Positions 9,781-20,345 of a stretch of DNA of 64,000 nucleotides are shown in pieces. The notes beneath the pieces were generated by a model. The model searched no databases. It saw only the letters and a program-made list of their open reading frames with translations, and was not told where the DNA came from. Source of the DNA: Symsagittifera roscoffensis. Its lineage: Eukaryota > Xenacoelomorpha > Acoela > Convolutidae. The DNA lies in assembly GCF_963678635.1 (NCBI RefSeq), contig NC_087070.1:18201318-18265317 (forward strand). Direction: 5' to 3'. Position 1 is the stretch's first letter. Each line of letters begins with the position of its first letter. A program made the position numbers and the translations under genes.

Positions 9781-12700
9781 AAACTACCGGCGCTAGCGTT
9801 ATGAAACTCGGAGGACGGATACTAGAGATGATTTGATCCGGTCATGCAAAAATCCAGGCCCCTCGGACCCCCCGGCTTCAAGTGATAGTGGTTCCCGGAA
9901 GTGCAAACAGCCCTATTAGAACTCGGTAACTAGCGGTTGGAATGGAACTAAAATATTATGTTATAGACTTAACTGAGGGAAGCTTACGTTTAGAATCGCA
10001 GAGCCCCTGGAATCGTATTTCCGGTATTATGCTTTGTGCAAACAGTCCCCACCCGACCTCCGGGAGTTGTTTCTCGATTCCCACTGAACGCAAGGAGCCA
10101 AACTGCTGGGATATTATAGGTAGTAACGAGGTTCATCATGTGTTATAATTTGAATCAAATCCGGCGGTTGAACCGGAAGTTTTTAGCACCTGGGTAAAGT
10201 CCCCTAGACCGAAAATGGGCAATTTGCGCAAAATAACGAACGATGACATAATGATTTTAGAGCGGCAAAGACACTACAGCTCATCCCCGGCAAAAATTCC
10301 CCGAAGAGTAAAACCCCGCCGACGGCTCCTTCCGGTTTTAATAGCTTTTTTCCGGGAAAAGTGATAATAGACATTAGAAATGGGATAATGTGGGAAGTAT
10401 TAACGGGGTACGGATGAAACTTGGTAGGTTGGGATCCTAAATTTGTGTATGGAAGGTTGACCCCGGGTGACCTCGGAGTTACCTTTATTTCACCTTTGGG
10501 CGTATAGGATTAAAATTGCATAGGAAATCCTGGGATAGAGAATTGGTCACCTTACTAATTTTTGGGAGGGACGTTACCTACCAGGAAATGAAGCAAAAGC
10601 TGAAAGAGATATTGCTTTTGCATTCTGACATTGAGGTAGCGGAAGTAATTAAAGTTGACTTGGCAAACATTGGGTTCAACTTAACTTGGTGAATGAGCTA
10701 TTAATAGAAACTCAATCCGACTAAAGAAAAGTAGTCCCAGAGAAAATTGGCAGAAATAGGAGCATGGCACGGAAATTAGGTCACTTAAAAAACATGAAAG
10801 GATGGGATATATTTACCCAACTCCCCGGAGTAGGCTTGTTAGCACAATTCGACCCTTAAGAAACAAATTACGTTCCCCGGATAGCACGGATAGCTAGAAA
10901 GTCGGGATTTGAAGAGTGCGTAGATCGGAGCTTTAGATGCTTGTAATGATTTAGTGATCCATAAAAAGGGTCTTCCACAACCCTCAAGACGTCGGAAAGT
11001 TAATGGCTTAATTAAATAAAAACTTTGGGAGATTGGTTAATAAAACATAACTCGGCTTAGAGGTGAAATTGGACTTGATATTTGCACAATTTTGTTAGAG
11101 ATAGCTATAAAAAACTTGGAACTTAAGACTGGTGTCGTCAGAGGAAGAATTCAAAAAGGCTATGCGAAAGGGGTACCAAAGTAAATGTATGGACTTGTAG
11201 TGACGACCATGTCTCTAACAATAACTGAAACTCAAATAAACAAACATTATAGAGAATAACAACTAGCCTACCTTTAGGTAGAACAGTTTGAGCAACCATT
11301 AAGAGTTGTTGGTTCTGAGTCAGAATGAGAACGACTGAGCAAGTCGAGAAGAATAGTTGGTGCTTGGAGGACGCTCTCGCTTGAATTGATGCTATTTGTG
11401 TCTCAAAGTTGTTACTTAATTAGTTTGGTTGATATTAACCCGGATTTAGTACCGGGTTGAAGTATTTGTGTGAGCGAGTTGCGCTTGAACCCGAATTAGT
11501 ACTGTGTTGAATTAGTTGCTTGAACGAGTTGCGCCGTAGAAGTGGTAATCGCTCGCGGTTGCGGAATCGGGTCAAAGGAATACCGACAGGCGAGTTAGCG
11601 AAAAGATTGAACGAAACGAGGAACGGGCTTTTTATGGGCTCATTAAAGGCACTGTAAATTACTTTTTGTTTCCTTTGTGGCTGAAGAAGAATTTACCTAT
11701 TGAGCCCGCGATTTGCTGAACTAGCTAGAAAGGTCAGAGGAGAGTCGAAGAGTGCATAAACCAAAGGGGGAAGTTGCGTAACCCCTTGATCGGCCGATTT
11801 AGTGTGAGCATCAACAAAACCCTCTCGGTATTATGGAACACCTTGTATTAGTGTCCCCCGCTATTTCAAAGTGAAATTACTACTATGACACTATAAAATT
11901 ACTTATTTTTCCTGACACTAATTGAGGCATACGTCTCGTGGAACGGCTCAGTAAAACCGTTAAGAGCCGATGGGACGCATGAGAGAAGATCACAAAGATC
12001 ACAAAAAATCCTTCAAACTAAACCAAACAATACAAGAAATTTATAGCGGCTTTACGAACAACCAGAGAACGAAGGGTTGAATTGACACTCTTCGTAAACC
12101 GAAGTTGCCACTGACAAAAACAAGTACAAAAACGAGCCGAACAAAATAAATTGGAAATCGGAATTAAGTTTTTAAAATGTGTTTAGACATAGAGAGCCTC
12201 GATAAACCACTCGTGACAAACAAACAGAGGAATAACGCCAATACATTGAACTACATGGGCGTTCAGGCAGAAAAAAATGGCGAAATGTCATGGAGGCTAG
12301 GTAAGCATCCAATTATGTAACAACACGGGACAGAATCGAGGCCGACTTTTCAAGCTGCGAAAGAATACACCAAGCACTAGACAGACATGACCGTCCACAA
12401 GAAAAAATGTTCATAAACTGCCTAAAGAAAAGAAGGAGGTTGAAGAACTTCAGTAGCCAGATAGACACTCAATTACTGTGAGTTACTACATAGCTATATC
12501 ACGTCCATGCCTGTGTCGTTTCAATTTTTCTTGTAATCGATTTCGTACACTGTGATAAATTTAATCTTATTTGTGAAGGTCAAACAGACAGGTTGCGCTC
12601 GAAGTGATAACCTACTCTTTGAAACAGCTGTAAATTTAGTTATTAGTCGGTGTTTAATCTGTCAAAAATAAGCATGATTATTGATTCATCATTTGAATTA

Positions 12701-12824
12701 AATTTCCATTCGATTTATCTAGCCTATCCGACTACCGAGATACTATCGGAAGGGAGCCCCAAAAATCTACCAATTTCGGCATACGGGATATGCTCTTTAA
12801 CTTCCTCCTTACAGTGGGGATAAA
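9781..12824. other. Unassigned decayed sequence
   Basis: There is no long ORF. 9781-10560 is richer in GC and in ccgg words than its flanks, and 10570-10880 has short protein-like pieces (for example MKQKLKEILLLHSDIEVAEV) broken by stops. An approximately 46-base unit is repeated twice, at 11439-11484 and 11489-11534, both ending in gagttgcgc. I could not assign any of it to a family; old retrotransposon remains are likely because an integrase lies just upstream. Confidence 0.3.
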
Positions 12825-12910
12825 CGTGATAGGGTTTGGGAGAGGGGGGGTGGGGTTAAACATCAAAGAAGGAGGAATTGTGAGGGGATTGTTTGGGGAT
12901 AAACATTGAC
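12825..12910 (+). repeat. Short G-rich tract, possible fourth G-core repeat
   Basis: The tract contains several runs of four or more G, with gggataaac and ggggttaaac words resembling the cores of the repeats at 25.2, 43.7 and 52.8 kb. The flanks do not obviously match those copies, so membership is tentative. A plain AT-rich stretch follows to 13223. Confidence 0.35.
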
Positions 12911-13223
12911 GGTTCTCTGGAAAACTTCCTTAAATTCAACAAACTCATACACACATTTGACCAAAACATGTGTCGATTTTTTTAATTTTTGCAATTAATT
13001 CCTATAGCAAAAAAACTGTTTCGCAGAAAATAAGGATGTCGAAATTTTATACGAAATTTTATATCGTTTATATGAAGAAAAAGGAAATGAATGATAATTG
13101 CTGATTTTGCATTTGAATGACTTATGATTTTACAAAAACAGTCGACTTTTTGATCTATGTAATCCATTACGGGGCCCAGATTTACCACTATTATAGATTG
13201 GATGACTTTTTTTATTTTATAAG

Positions 13224-13612
13224 GTGAGTTTAAGCCTGAGGTAGCTTACTCATAGAGTAATTTCAGATAAAGTGCAACGTCTGTTCGTCACGTTATCTTA
13301 TTTTCGGCCGTATAGATTCGTGCAACTTCTTTGTCTAAAACCAATCTTAATCTTACTCTTAGATCTCCTAGTCTCAAAATATCTAGTATATACTGGCATT
13401 TGCGTGTTACGTTTATGGAACTTGTTCCAAAGGAGAACAACAGTCTTCTATGATTTATTCAAATTGTTCTGGTGCTGAAACTATGAGTAGTTTCAGCACT
13501 ACAAATAATTGTCAGTGTTATTTATGGACCATAATTAGTTAGAAAGAAATATTTTATAAAGATAGTTTTATCAAGATTATAAATGGTTATAAATACTAAT
13601 TTTAAACTGGCT
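13224..13612 (-). repeat. Fragment of the 1.7-kb Ty3 LTR (copy A)
   Basis: This matches the outer part of the LTRs at 28182-29480 and 45886-45540: the shared blocks are actcatagagtaatttcag, gtctgttcgtcacg, atcttattttcggccg and agtttcagc. It covers only the U5 side and ends near 13612, where similarity stops. It provides an uninterrupted version of the TA site into which the MITE at 28271 was inserted. Confidence 0.7.
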
Positions 13613-13693
13613 TCAAGGGGAAACTTTTCGAACACCTAAATATGGCAACTATGCAACTTATTTAGCGTCTGGTTTTTCTTGCCCAGGTAAAAG

Positions 13694-13952
13694 TTAGTCC
13701 ATTTTTTGTCCAGAAAATTTAAACTTGTGTCGTCTTAATTCCTTAATTTCATGTTGTTTCAATTTCAACAAATTAAGCGTCACAAAACTAAAAACTAAGT
13801 ATTTCAATTCTTGACATCAAGTCTGCATTTTAGACAAAACTTAGGAGCTTTAATTTAGTTTTGTGACGCTTAATTTGTTGAAATTGAAACAACATGAAAT
13901 TAAGGAATTAAGACGACACAAGTTTAAATTTTCTGGACAAAAAATGGACTAA
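13694..13952. repeat. Perfect 99-bp inverted repeat with 61-bp loop
   Basis: Left arm 13694-13792 and right arm 13854-13952 are reverse complements with no gap or mismatch in the stretches I paired base by base, including 13741-13780 with 13866-13905. The loop is 13793-13853. A transcript across it would fold into a long duplex hairpin. No target duplication or transposon end is obvious at its edges. Confidence 0.85.
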
Positions 13953-15332
13953 ATTGTGTCTTAGAACTAGTAATTGTCAATGACAGTAACTGTCAGTAAA
14001 AGTTTCAATTTGTGAAAACGCAAAACATTTTTCTGAGGATGCAATACCACTACTTGGTACGAAAGCAATCATTTCAACAGTTTTGATAAGGGTCACCTAG
14101 TTCGGTTTTTCTTGAAAAAAAAGCATTCAAATGACTTGGTGCCCTTGATACCGTTCCCTAATTTTATCAATACAATGGATACCAATTCGAGAAAACAAGT
14201 GATTAGGCCGTTATAAGAATTAAACTTTCAGATTGAGCGACAAAACGCTGTTCCTCCATGACTAGTTCATTTTTGCATTCGTATTAATTTTCTAATAAAA
14301 GCAATTTTTTTCAAAACTTGTCATGTTTTTCTTAAATTTTGAAACTTTAAGAGCTCACGCTGGTGTTTCCTACTACCATCAGCATTGAAATCATTAATAT
14401 TCACGGAAATCATTTAAGCATACGAAACTTTTTCAGTTATTTTTTTTGTCTCTTTTTGTAAAGTCATGAATTCACACTTTCAGTTTTCCAGTTTTCGCCA
14501 AGTTCGACAGTTTCGCCAAGTTCGAAATCGATTCAATTTTTTAAAATAATTTAAATTAATTAAATTGTTAAGGATTATGAAAGTCTGAAGTAGATGGGAT
14601 TCTGAACTGGGAAATGGCCTTGAAATTGAAGAAAAATATTTGCTCAGTTTAGTTTGGCCATGCAAACTTTCGAATAAAAAAAATTAAAAAAAAAGTAAAA
14701 TTATACAAACAGCTGTTTTTGTTTATGAAAATACACAAAGTATATCCATAAATTTTTCAAGCACGCAAAAAATCTTGCAGAACACAGTACACATTACAAT
14801 CAGGCAAGCTAACAATCAGAAAACTCAAAATGTCAACTTCACTTCTCACTAAAATCGCTGTTAAAAATTGTGCATAACATTTTCAACATTGCAAAGCATA
14901 AGTATGGAAAGATCTGGAGCAAAATTTAGGGCTATTTTTAATACAATCCTCGTATGTTGCACTTGTTGATTTTTCATTAGGTTCCCTCTTAAACTTTTTC
15001 TCGAATTCCATTAGAAAATGCCCACCAGTCAGTTTTATTTTAAGTCCTTGTTTAAAATCATGCAGCTAATTGATACCCCCACAAAACCCAACATGAAATC
15101 CTCAACTTTAGCAACTAGTTTTGCGTTGTTAAAGGGAAAGAAATTGTTTAGGGAAGGGCAAGTTTAATGGCCCGATTTTAGCATGCGTTACTAGCTTGAA
15201 TTGACTAGTGTCAGAACTTGTCTTCTGAAAATCAGTAAGCAAAAATTGTCTGGATACCGCTGCACAAACTCGTAACAAATAAAATTGAAAAATTGAAAAA
15301 TAACTAGCAAATTCTAAAAAATCCTTTCAAAC
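13953..15332. other. AT-rich intergenic, nothing recognised
   Basis: There is no convincing ORF or RNA gene. A small local duplication of tttcgccaagttcga occurs near 14495-14525. The end of the stretch leads into the candidate exon at 15333. Confidence 0.4.
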
Positions 15333-15941
15333 ATGACATTGACGAGTAGCGGCAGCATGCTTAACTTCCTTCGCTTAGATCTGCTGCGCTCACATTCGGC
15401 AGAAGAGGTATAATGCGCGTGAAGCGGTATTCATCGCTAACTTAGACTACTTTGATTGGCATTTAAAGATACGATTTTTGTCTTTTGTTAGAAACCTATA
15501 CTGGAAACAATCTATTATGATTATTCTGAATATTATTATGATTTTTGTTATTGTTTTTATGACTATTAATACTATTATTATTTATTGTGTATGTATTCGG
15601 GTGCTATTTGTCTTTTGCTGAGAATTGTCTTTTTTGGCGATTGGTTGTAGTTGAATTGCTCTGCATACAAAATTTATGACACGCATTGAACCAACTTCTT
15701 TAAAAAACGGCAGAACATAAATTTTTGCGGCAATTTTGCTTCACTCAGATGTTTTTATGCTCAATTTATTTTAAACTATTTTTGTCCAACTTTCGAAGAA
15801 AACGAGTAATGACTAACTTCGGGGTAATTTTTTATTCAGACCAGTTTGACAAAACTCTGGTGTCTCGGGGCCGATCTTTCGATCTCCAGGCGCCAGTCGA
15901 GTGTGCACATCACAATAGAGACTTGCCATGAAGTAGTCTAA
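15333..15941 (+). CDS. Candidate two-exon small gene, unrecognised
   Basis: Exon 1 (15333-15407) is an ATG followed by 24 codons ending HSAEE, then a GTATAA donor. Exon 2 (15840-15941) follows a T-rich tract ending in attcag, and stays open for 33 codons to TAA. Both boundaries are phase 0, so they join in frame into a protein of about 58 residues. The two exons are about half GC while the 432-bp gap between them is strongly T-rich, which is the contrast expected of exons and intron. Nothing in the protein is recognised: no signal peptide or membrane segment is clear. It could equally be two of several exons, or chance. A second frame of exon 2 is also open, to 15931. Confidence 0.25.
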
Positions 15942-16563
15942 AACTGCTTGTTTTATTATCCCGCACTATAAAATCGTTCCAAATTGAATTGAAGCACCTA
16001 ATTGGTTCTATACACAACTCAAATTTTAGCACTTAATTTTGGATATTATGAGGTTAAAATTCAAATTTTTGCTAATATTTTATTTATCAAAAACTATCCG
16101 AGGCCAATAGAAAGGCAGTCGGATTATTCATGGCTTTGCCATGATACGAGAAGTCTTGTTTTAGTACAGATAATTTTTTTTTTGTTGTTTTTCTTTTTAT
16201 TATGGATTCAACAATTGTTAAAAAATGTTGATTCGTTCATTCCACGCTCAGCACAACTGTATCTGAGACAATGGTTTTCAAAATATCAAAAAATAGTTGG
16301 ATTTCAAAACGATTTTTTGATTTCAAGCACGTCACTGATTGTGATCGGAAGGAAATATGGACTAGATAAACCAATCCATTTGATTCCAATCCATTTTGAT
16401 TCCAATCCATTTTAACTACTTCGAAGAAAACTTGTATGTAATTTATGTTGGTATCATAAAAAATATTTTTCATCTGATAATTGGCTTCCGAAAAATAGTA
16501 TTTGTGCTCTGATTTTTTTGTGTCACTTCCACAGCAACCGTTTATTCTTGTTCTGTAGTTCCA

Positions 16564-16614
<51 letters not shown>

Positions 16615-17074
16615 CATTGTAAGAAAAACGTTGAATTATGAGGCTAAATATACCAATGGCAACCCAAAATGCAAAAATAGTACATGGCTCGGTACTGTAA
16701 AAATTATACCGTATCTTACTATAGTTGTGGATTTTACTTTTATCTGAAATGGTCGAAACCTTCTAAATCCGCCACTGGTTTCGACATTTTAGCCGACCCA
16801 AAACCTCTGTCTTCTTTGAAATTATTTTATGACTTCCATTTTTGGCTGAGCGACCGTAAATTTTTTTTAAAAGTAGGCTTGGCCACCAAAATATACAAAT
16901 TTAAAGAAAAAACCCCGCGTCAAAAAACTCAAATTTTTGTCAAAAGCTGCCAGAAAAGCTTAAAAACGTGGTTTCGGCCCGTTTTTTTTTTGTAGTGCGT
17001 GCTAAAAGTTTTTCTTAAGCACCGCGTAAGTAAAGCTATTACAAATCCCGATTATTAGAAAAAAAAACTAAAAT
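15942..17074. other. AT-rich intergenic
   Basis: No gene is recognised. A local 16-base duplication (gattccaatccatttt) lies near 16380-16412. The stretch 16750-17000 resembles worn hAT-like MITE sequence (wording such as ccgacccaaaacc and aaaccccgcgtc) but no ends could be defined. Confidence 0.35.
16566..16614. repeat. (TA)n microsatellite
   Basis: A run of alternating T and A about 45 bases long with one interruption near its right end. It is self-complementary and prone to slippage and cruciform formation. Confidence 0.9.
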
Positions 17075-18487
17075 TTACAATAGTTTCGCCAGCTCTTTTT
17101 GAGCCTGTAGACCCACTGCATCCCAAACTTGGATCTCTCGGTTAATTCTAACTCCTGCACACTCCAAATACGATTCACCCAAGAGAACGAGCGGCACTTT
17201 TCTATTCACACTTTCATTGTCGCTCATATTTTTCCCTTTGAAGTCACCAATCAATGTCCAACGAATTGCAATCGTGTACTTCTCGGGAATTTGTTCACAC
17301 AGTTGCTCTTTTCCAGCTGAACTACTATGAGATGTCGGGTTTTGAAGCGAGTCAATCAAAGCTTTCTGCTTCCGAACATCAGAATCAATAGGGTAAACCC
17401 ACCGATTGCAATACTCTGGCCTCGGAACATTTTCTGGATTTAAAATTTTCCAAGAATCTGGTCGTATAATGGCCCAGTCAATTGCTATTTGAATGTTAGC
17501 AGAAGTTAAGCCAGTTATCACAAATTGTTCATACAAGTCGGAAACCTTAAGTGAGCCGACAAATTCACGAGCTTGAGGTGATTCAAACCGCACATGTGGG
17601 TGGTATAGTAGATTCACGAGTTCTTCAAATCTTGACTTTGAACTGAGGCCCTCGGCACCCCAAGTCATTTTGTAACTGGACACTACTTCCTTTGCCAAAA
17701 TTTCACAGATCGGTCGGCTCGTTTCTAAGAATATATTGTCCAGGTTTAGAGGAAAATTATCCTTTACTACAGTTTCTTTTTCAAGCTTAGAAACACGTCT
17801 GTACTCCGATTTAAGGAAATCGAACTGACTGAAATTTTGACCGCAGTTTTCCGAAGTTCTTGATGGGTCATTAATTTCCTGCGCCCATTTTTGTGCCCAA
17901 TTCTGGGCTACTATTTTCCAATCTACTCCTAATTGTTCGTATAGGTGTTGATTATCTCTCACCAGCCATTCACGAACAATCATACCGCCTTGAATTATGC
18001 AATGCGCAATCACCCAAAACGATGCCTCTTTTCCGTGGCTTTCGGGACCAATGTCTGTGGTTCGATTCCCGCTTTGACTATTTTTTTCTTTTTTCGAGGC
18101 TGACTTTTCGGGACTATTAAACGTCATGCTGGTCTTAATTAAATGGGAGGAATGAATTCCGGGAACATTTCCATTATTGTCAACAGTCTTCCGGCAAATT
18201 TTGTTACCAATAAATTTTGGTTCTGATTTACCATTCCATAATATATCAGCTGGGTAAAGAGTTCGGTCCGGGAAAATATCCAAAACTCTTCTAGTGTTCT
18301 CAATGACAACTTCAGCGCCAAACACGCAACCAGATAACGTGAAAACTGGACAATCTTGGGTATAGGTATACCGAATTAGATCCAGATCTCTTTGTTCCCA
18401 GATTCGGTATGTAATATCTTCGATATATTCGACTGTATTGTTCCATCGCTCGCCGAAATTTCCATAATCAAAATTCGAAACGGTCAT
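17075..18487 (-). CDS. Two-domain SnoaL/NTF2-like protein, candidate bacterial transfer
   Basis: Intact ATG-to-stop frame of 470 codons with no intron. Two SnoaL-like (NTF2-fold) halves are visible. Domain 1, residues about 14-200, has NNTVEYIEDITYRIWEQRDL, IFPDRTL (71-77) and REWLVRDN (172-179). Domain 2, about 258-470, has AIDWAI (335-340), YTIAIRWTLIG (404-414) and a C-terminal half with GESYLECAGVRINREIQVWD. This matches my knowledge of bacterial two-domain nuclear transport factor 2 family/ester-cyclase-like proteins of about 300-350 residues. A Lys/Ser-rich insertion at about 120-155 and a charged linker at 205-255 make it longer. Related folds bind small hydrophobic or polyketide substrates, but the reaction of this subfamily is not known to me. 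No signal peptide or membrane segment: probably cytosolic. Codon use is AT-rich like the host. Upstream are GATATCGA-type words near 18555-18595; no clear polyadenylation signal was seen. A fungal or other eukaryotic source is possible. Confidence 0.85.
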   Translation of the reverse strand: MTVSNFDYGNFGERWNNTVEYIEDITYRIWEQRDLDLIRYTYTQDCPVFTLSGCVFGAEVVIENTRRVLDIFPDRTLYPADILWNGKSEPKFIGNKICRKTVDNNGNVPGIHSSHLIKTSMTFNSPEKSASKKEKNSQSGNRTTDIGPESHGKEASFWVIAHCIIQGGMIVREWLVRDNQHLYEQLGVDWKIVAQNWAQKWAQEINDPSRTSENCGQNFSQFDFLKSEYRRVSKLEKETVVKDNFPLNLDNIFLETSRPICEILAKEVVSSYKMTWGAEGLSSKSRFEELVNLLYHPHVRFESPQAREFVGSLKVSDLYEQFVITGLTSANIQIAIDWAIIRPDSWKILNPENVPRPEYCNRWVYPIDSDVRKQKALIDSLQNPTSHSSSAGKEQLCEQIPEKYTIAIRWTLIGDFKGKNMSDNESVNRKVPLVLLGESYLECAGVRINREIQVWDAVGLQAQKELAKLL

Positions 18488-19026
18488 TATACCTATTGGA
18501 AACTCTTTTAAAAAAGTAGCAAAAAGGTTGTAATAATAGTCTGACCTTTATCGAGATATCGAGAACGATTAATTTATCAGCAAGATATCGATCTTGAGCT
18601 TTGCATAAGCTGCTCGTGCTACAGTATTAAGCCATGTGATACTCCAAACTAAACTTAACCGTACAAGTATACCAGAGCTTATTTGACACTGTGCCAGTTT
18701 CATAAAGCCAATAACCGATAACAGCAGTTCTCTCGCTTGTCAAGTTTCATGATAAATTGTATAACAGAAGCTTGAAACAAATCAAGTCTTCCACAAAAAA
18801 GATAGTATTTTCTCGCCAATTTTACGACCAAAGTCGACTTCGAGCGTAGATTTCATCTGGTATCCTTTGATATGAATTCGAGTTTAAAGCATTAAGGCTT
18901 GTTTGGTGGTAATTATGAATAATCATTTCGATCAGCCCGTGTGGCTTTTCATTTTTGTGGCTTTTCATTCACGAAAGTGTGGCTTTTCATTTTTGTTGAG
19001 TATAAACAAAGACACTTAGTTGTTAG
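18488..19026. other. Upstream region of the SnoaL-like gene
   Basis: Holds the presumed promoter, reading leftward. TATCGAGATATCGAG (18548-18562) and AAGATATCGATC (18584-18595) resemble the DRE/GATA-type words seen near some animal promoters. tggcttttcattt-type words repeat at 18940-18995. No other gene is seen. Confidence 0.3.
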
Positions 19027-19463
19027 CAGGAGCAGATCTAGGATTTTCTCGAGTGGGTGGGGGATCGGATTTTTATAAAATTTGCAAAAATTTTGCCGAC
19101 TTTTTTTAGGCCGACCAAATTGATTTCCCGGGCTCTCCTAAAGTAATAAAAAAACGGTGGTTTGGTCACATTTTCTGCACCGCAGACAAATTTTTGAGAA
19201 AAAAAAATAGGTCAAAAAAGCGGTTTTTGGGCACTTTTTGGAAAATTTTGACAAAAAAATCACGTTTTTTTTTTGGCGCGCGCACCCCCTCAAAGTTAGT
19301 ATATATTGCCACCATAGGCGCCTTTAGAAAAGTTTTAGGGTCGGTCGGTCAAAAATGGATTTCTTAAAAAGTACCAAAAGGGGGACCCTTTGGGTCCGCA
19401 GGGGGTCGAATCCCTGAGGGTGGAGGGCGTCTGTCCCCCGCCCCCTCCTCAAATCCGCCCCTG
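19027..19463 (+). mobile_element. hAT-like MITE, copy 1
   Basis: A 437-bp element whose ends are inverted: CAGGAGCAGATCTAGG at the left and, read inward from the right, CAGGGGCGGATTTGAGG. It is flanked by 8-bp duplications gttgttag (19019-19026) and gttgttcg (19464-19471), one mismatch apart. CAGGG-type ends with 8-bp target duplications are the mark of the hAT superfamily. It has no transposase. Shared landmarks with the copies at 51383 and 54651 include ggcgcgcgc, gacccttt, gtcgaatccctgag and ttggccga-like blocks. Confidence 0.85.
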
Positions 19464-19924
19464 GTTGTTCGGATCTGAAAGTCAGTTTTTAGAACTATTC
19501 TTGTTTGAATTTTAAAACATCATAAGATTAATGATTCAGATTCCACAAAAAACTGCAGGCTTCTCAAAACATTGTTTCTGAAATTTGATTTATGGCTGCA
19601 TCCCAAAAGTACGAAAAGCCTCGCGATTAAACCATTTTCAACCTGTTTGGAAAAATTGCCACGTAGATAGGCCCAATAGACCCTGGTCAACTTCCATAAA
19701 GGACCAATATTTACCATGCAATTCCATACAATGAGAAGAATAGCCGAGAGCTGTGTAAGTAACACTTAATGTTCCGACCAAATTCATTAAAAAACAACAA
19801 AAGTCTACATGTTTTCAAATTAGGGTCGTTTTTGTTTGCGGTGTGATGAGAGGTTCTGAGCGAAAGCCTAGATCGTAGGCACATTCAACATTCACAGTAA
19901 CATTACGAGACCAAAATGTGCGTT

Positions 19925-20345
19925 TTGTAAACTTTTAAACGGATTCCGCACCAGGCCAAAATTAGATTTGTCGTGGAATCCGCAGAATTACCACTTTTTT
20001 TAATCAACACTGCTGTTTTGGATTCCACGGACAAATAGCTAAAACACTGTATTGCTCAAAACTGCTCTACAACAATCCGCAACAAGTTTTGAGGAATCCG
20101 GAACATACTGTGGAATCCAGAAACAACTAATAATCTATGTGTTTAGTAAACTTGAGCTGTCTTAGAATCCGCAACTGTATGTGGGAATCCGCAAATTGTA
20201 AGCGGATGACGCAAATTGTAAGCAGAATCTGCAAAGTTTAAGCGGAATCCGCATAAATTTGCGGAATCCACTTACATTTGCGGAATCCGGAACAACTAAA
20301 TACTTATTTTCGCTCGTTTGGAATCCGCAACTAAACTAATATACC
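19925..20345. repeat. Cluster of GCGGAATCCGC palindromic words
   Basis: More than a dozen variants of ggaatccgcaaa or its complement occur within about 420 bases, on both strands, in otherwise unordered sequence. The full word GCGGAATCCGC is an odd-length palindrome. Spacing is irregular, so this is not an ordinary tandem repeat. Isolated relatives occur at about 24745-24800 and in the tandem duplication near 55336 and 56937. Confidence 0.7.

Noticed and set aside
16237-16617. 126-codon minus-strand frame overlapping the TA microsatellite
   Set aside because: Its start lies in the (TA)n run, giving alternating Tyr/Ile, and the rest has no coding character.
17075-18487. SnoaL-like ORF as bacterial contamination in the assembly
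   Set aside because: It is embedded without a gap in AT-rich DNA containing eukaryotic repeats, has no bacterial neighbours or ribosome-binding site, and its own codons are AT-rich.
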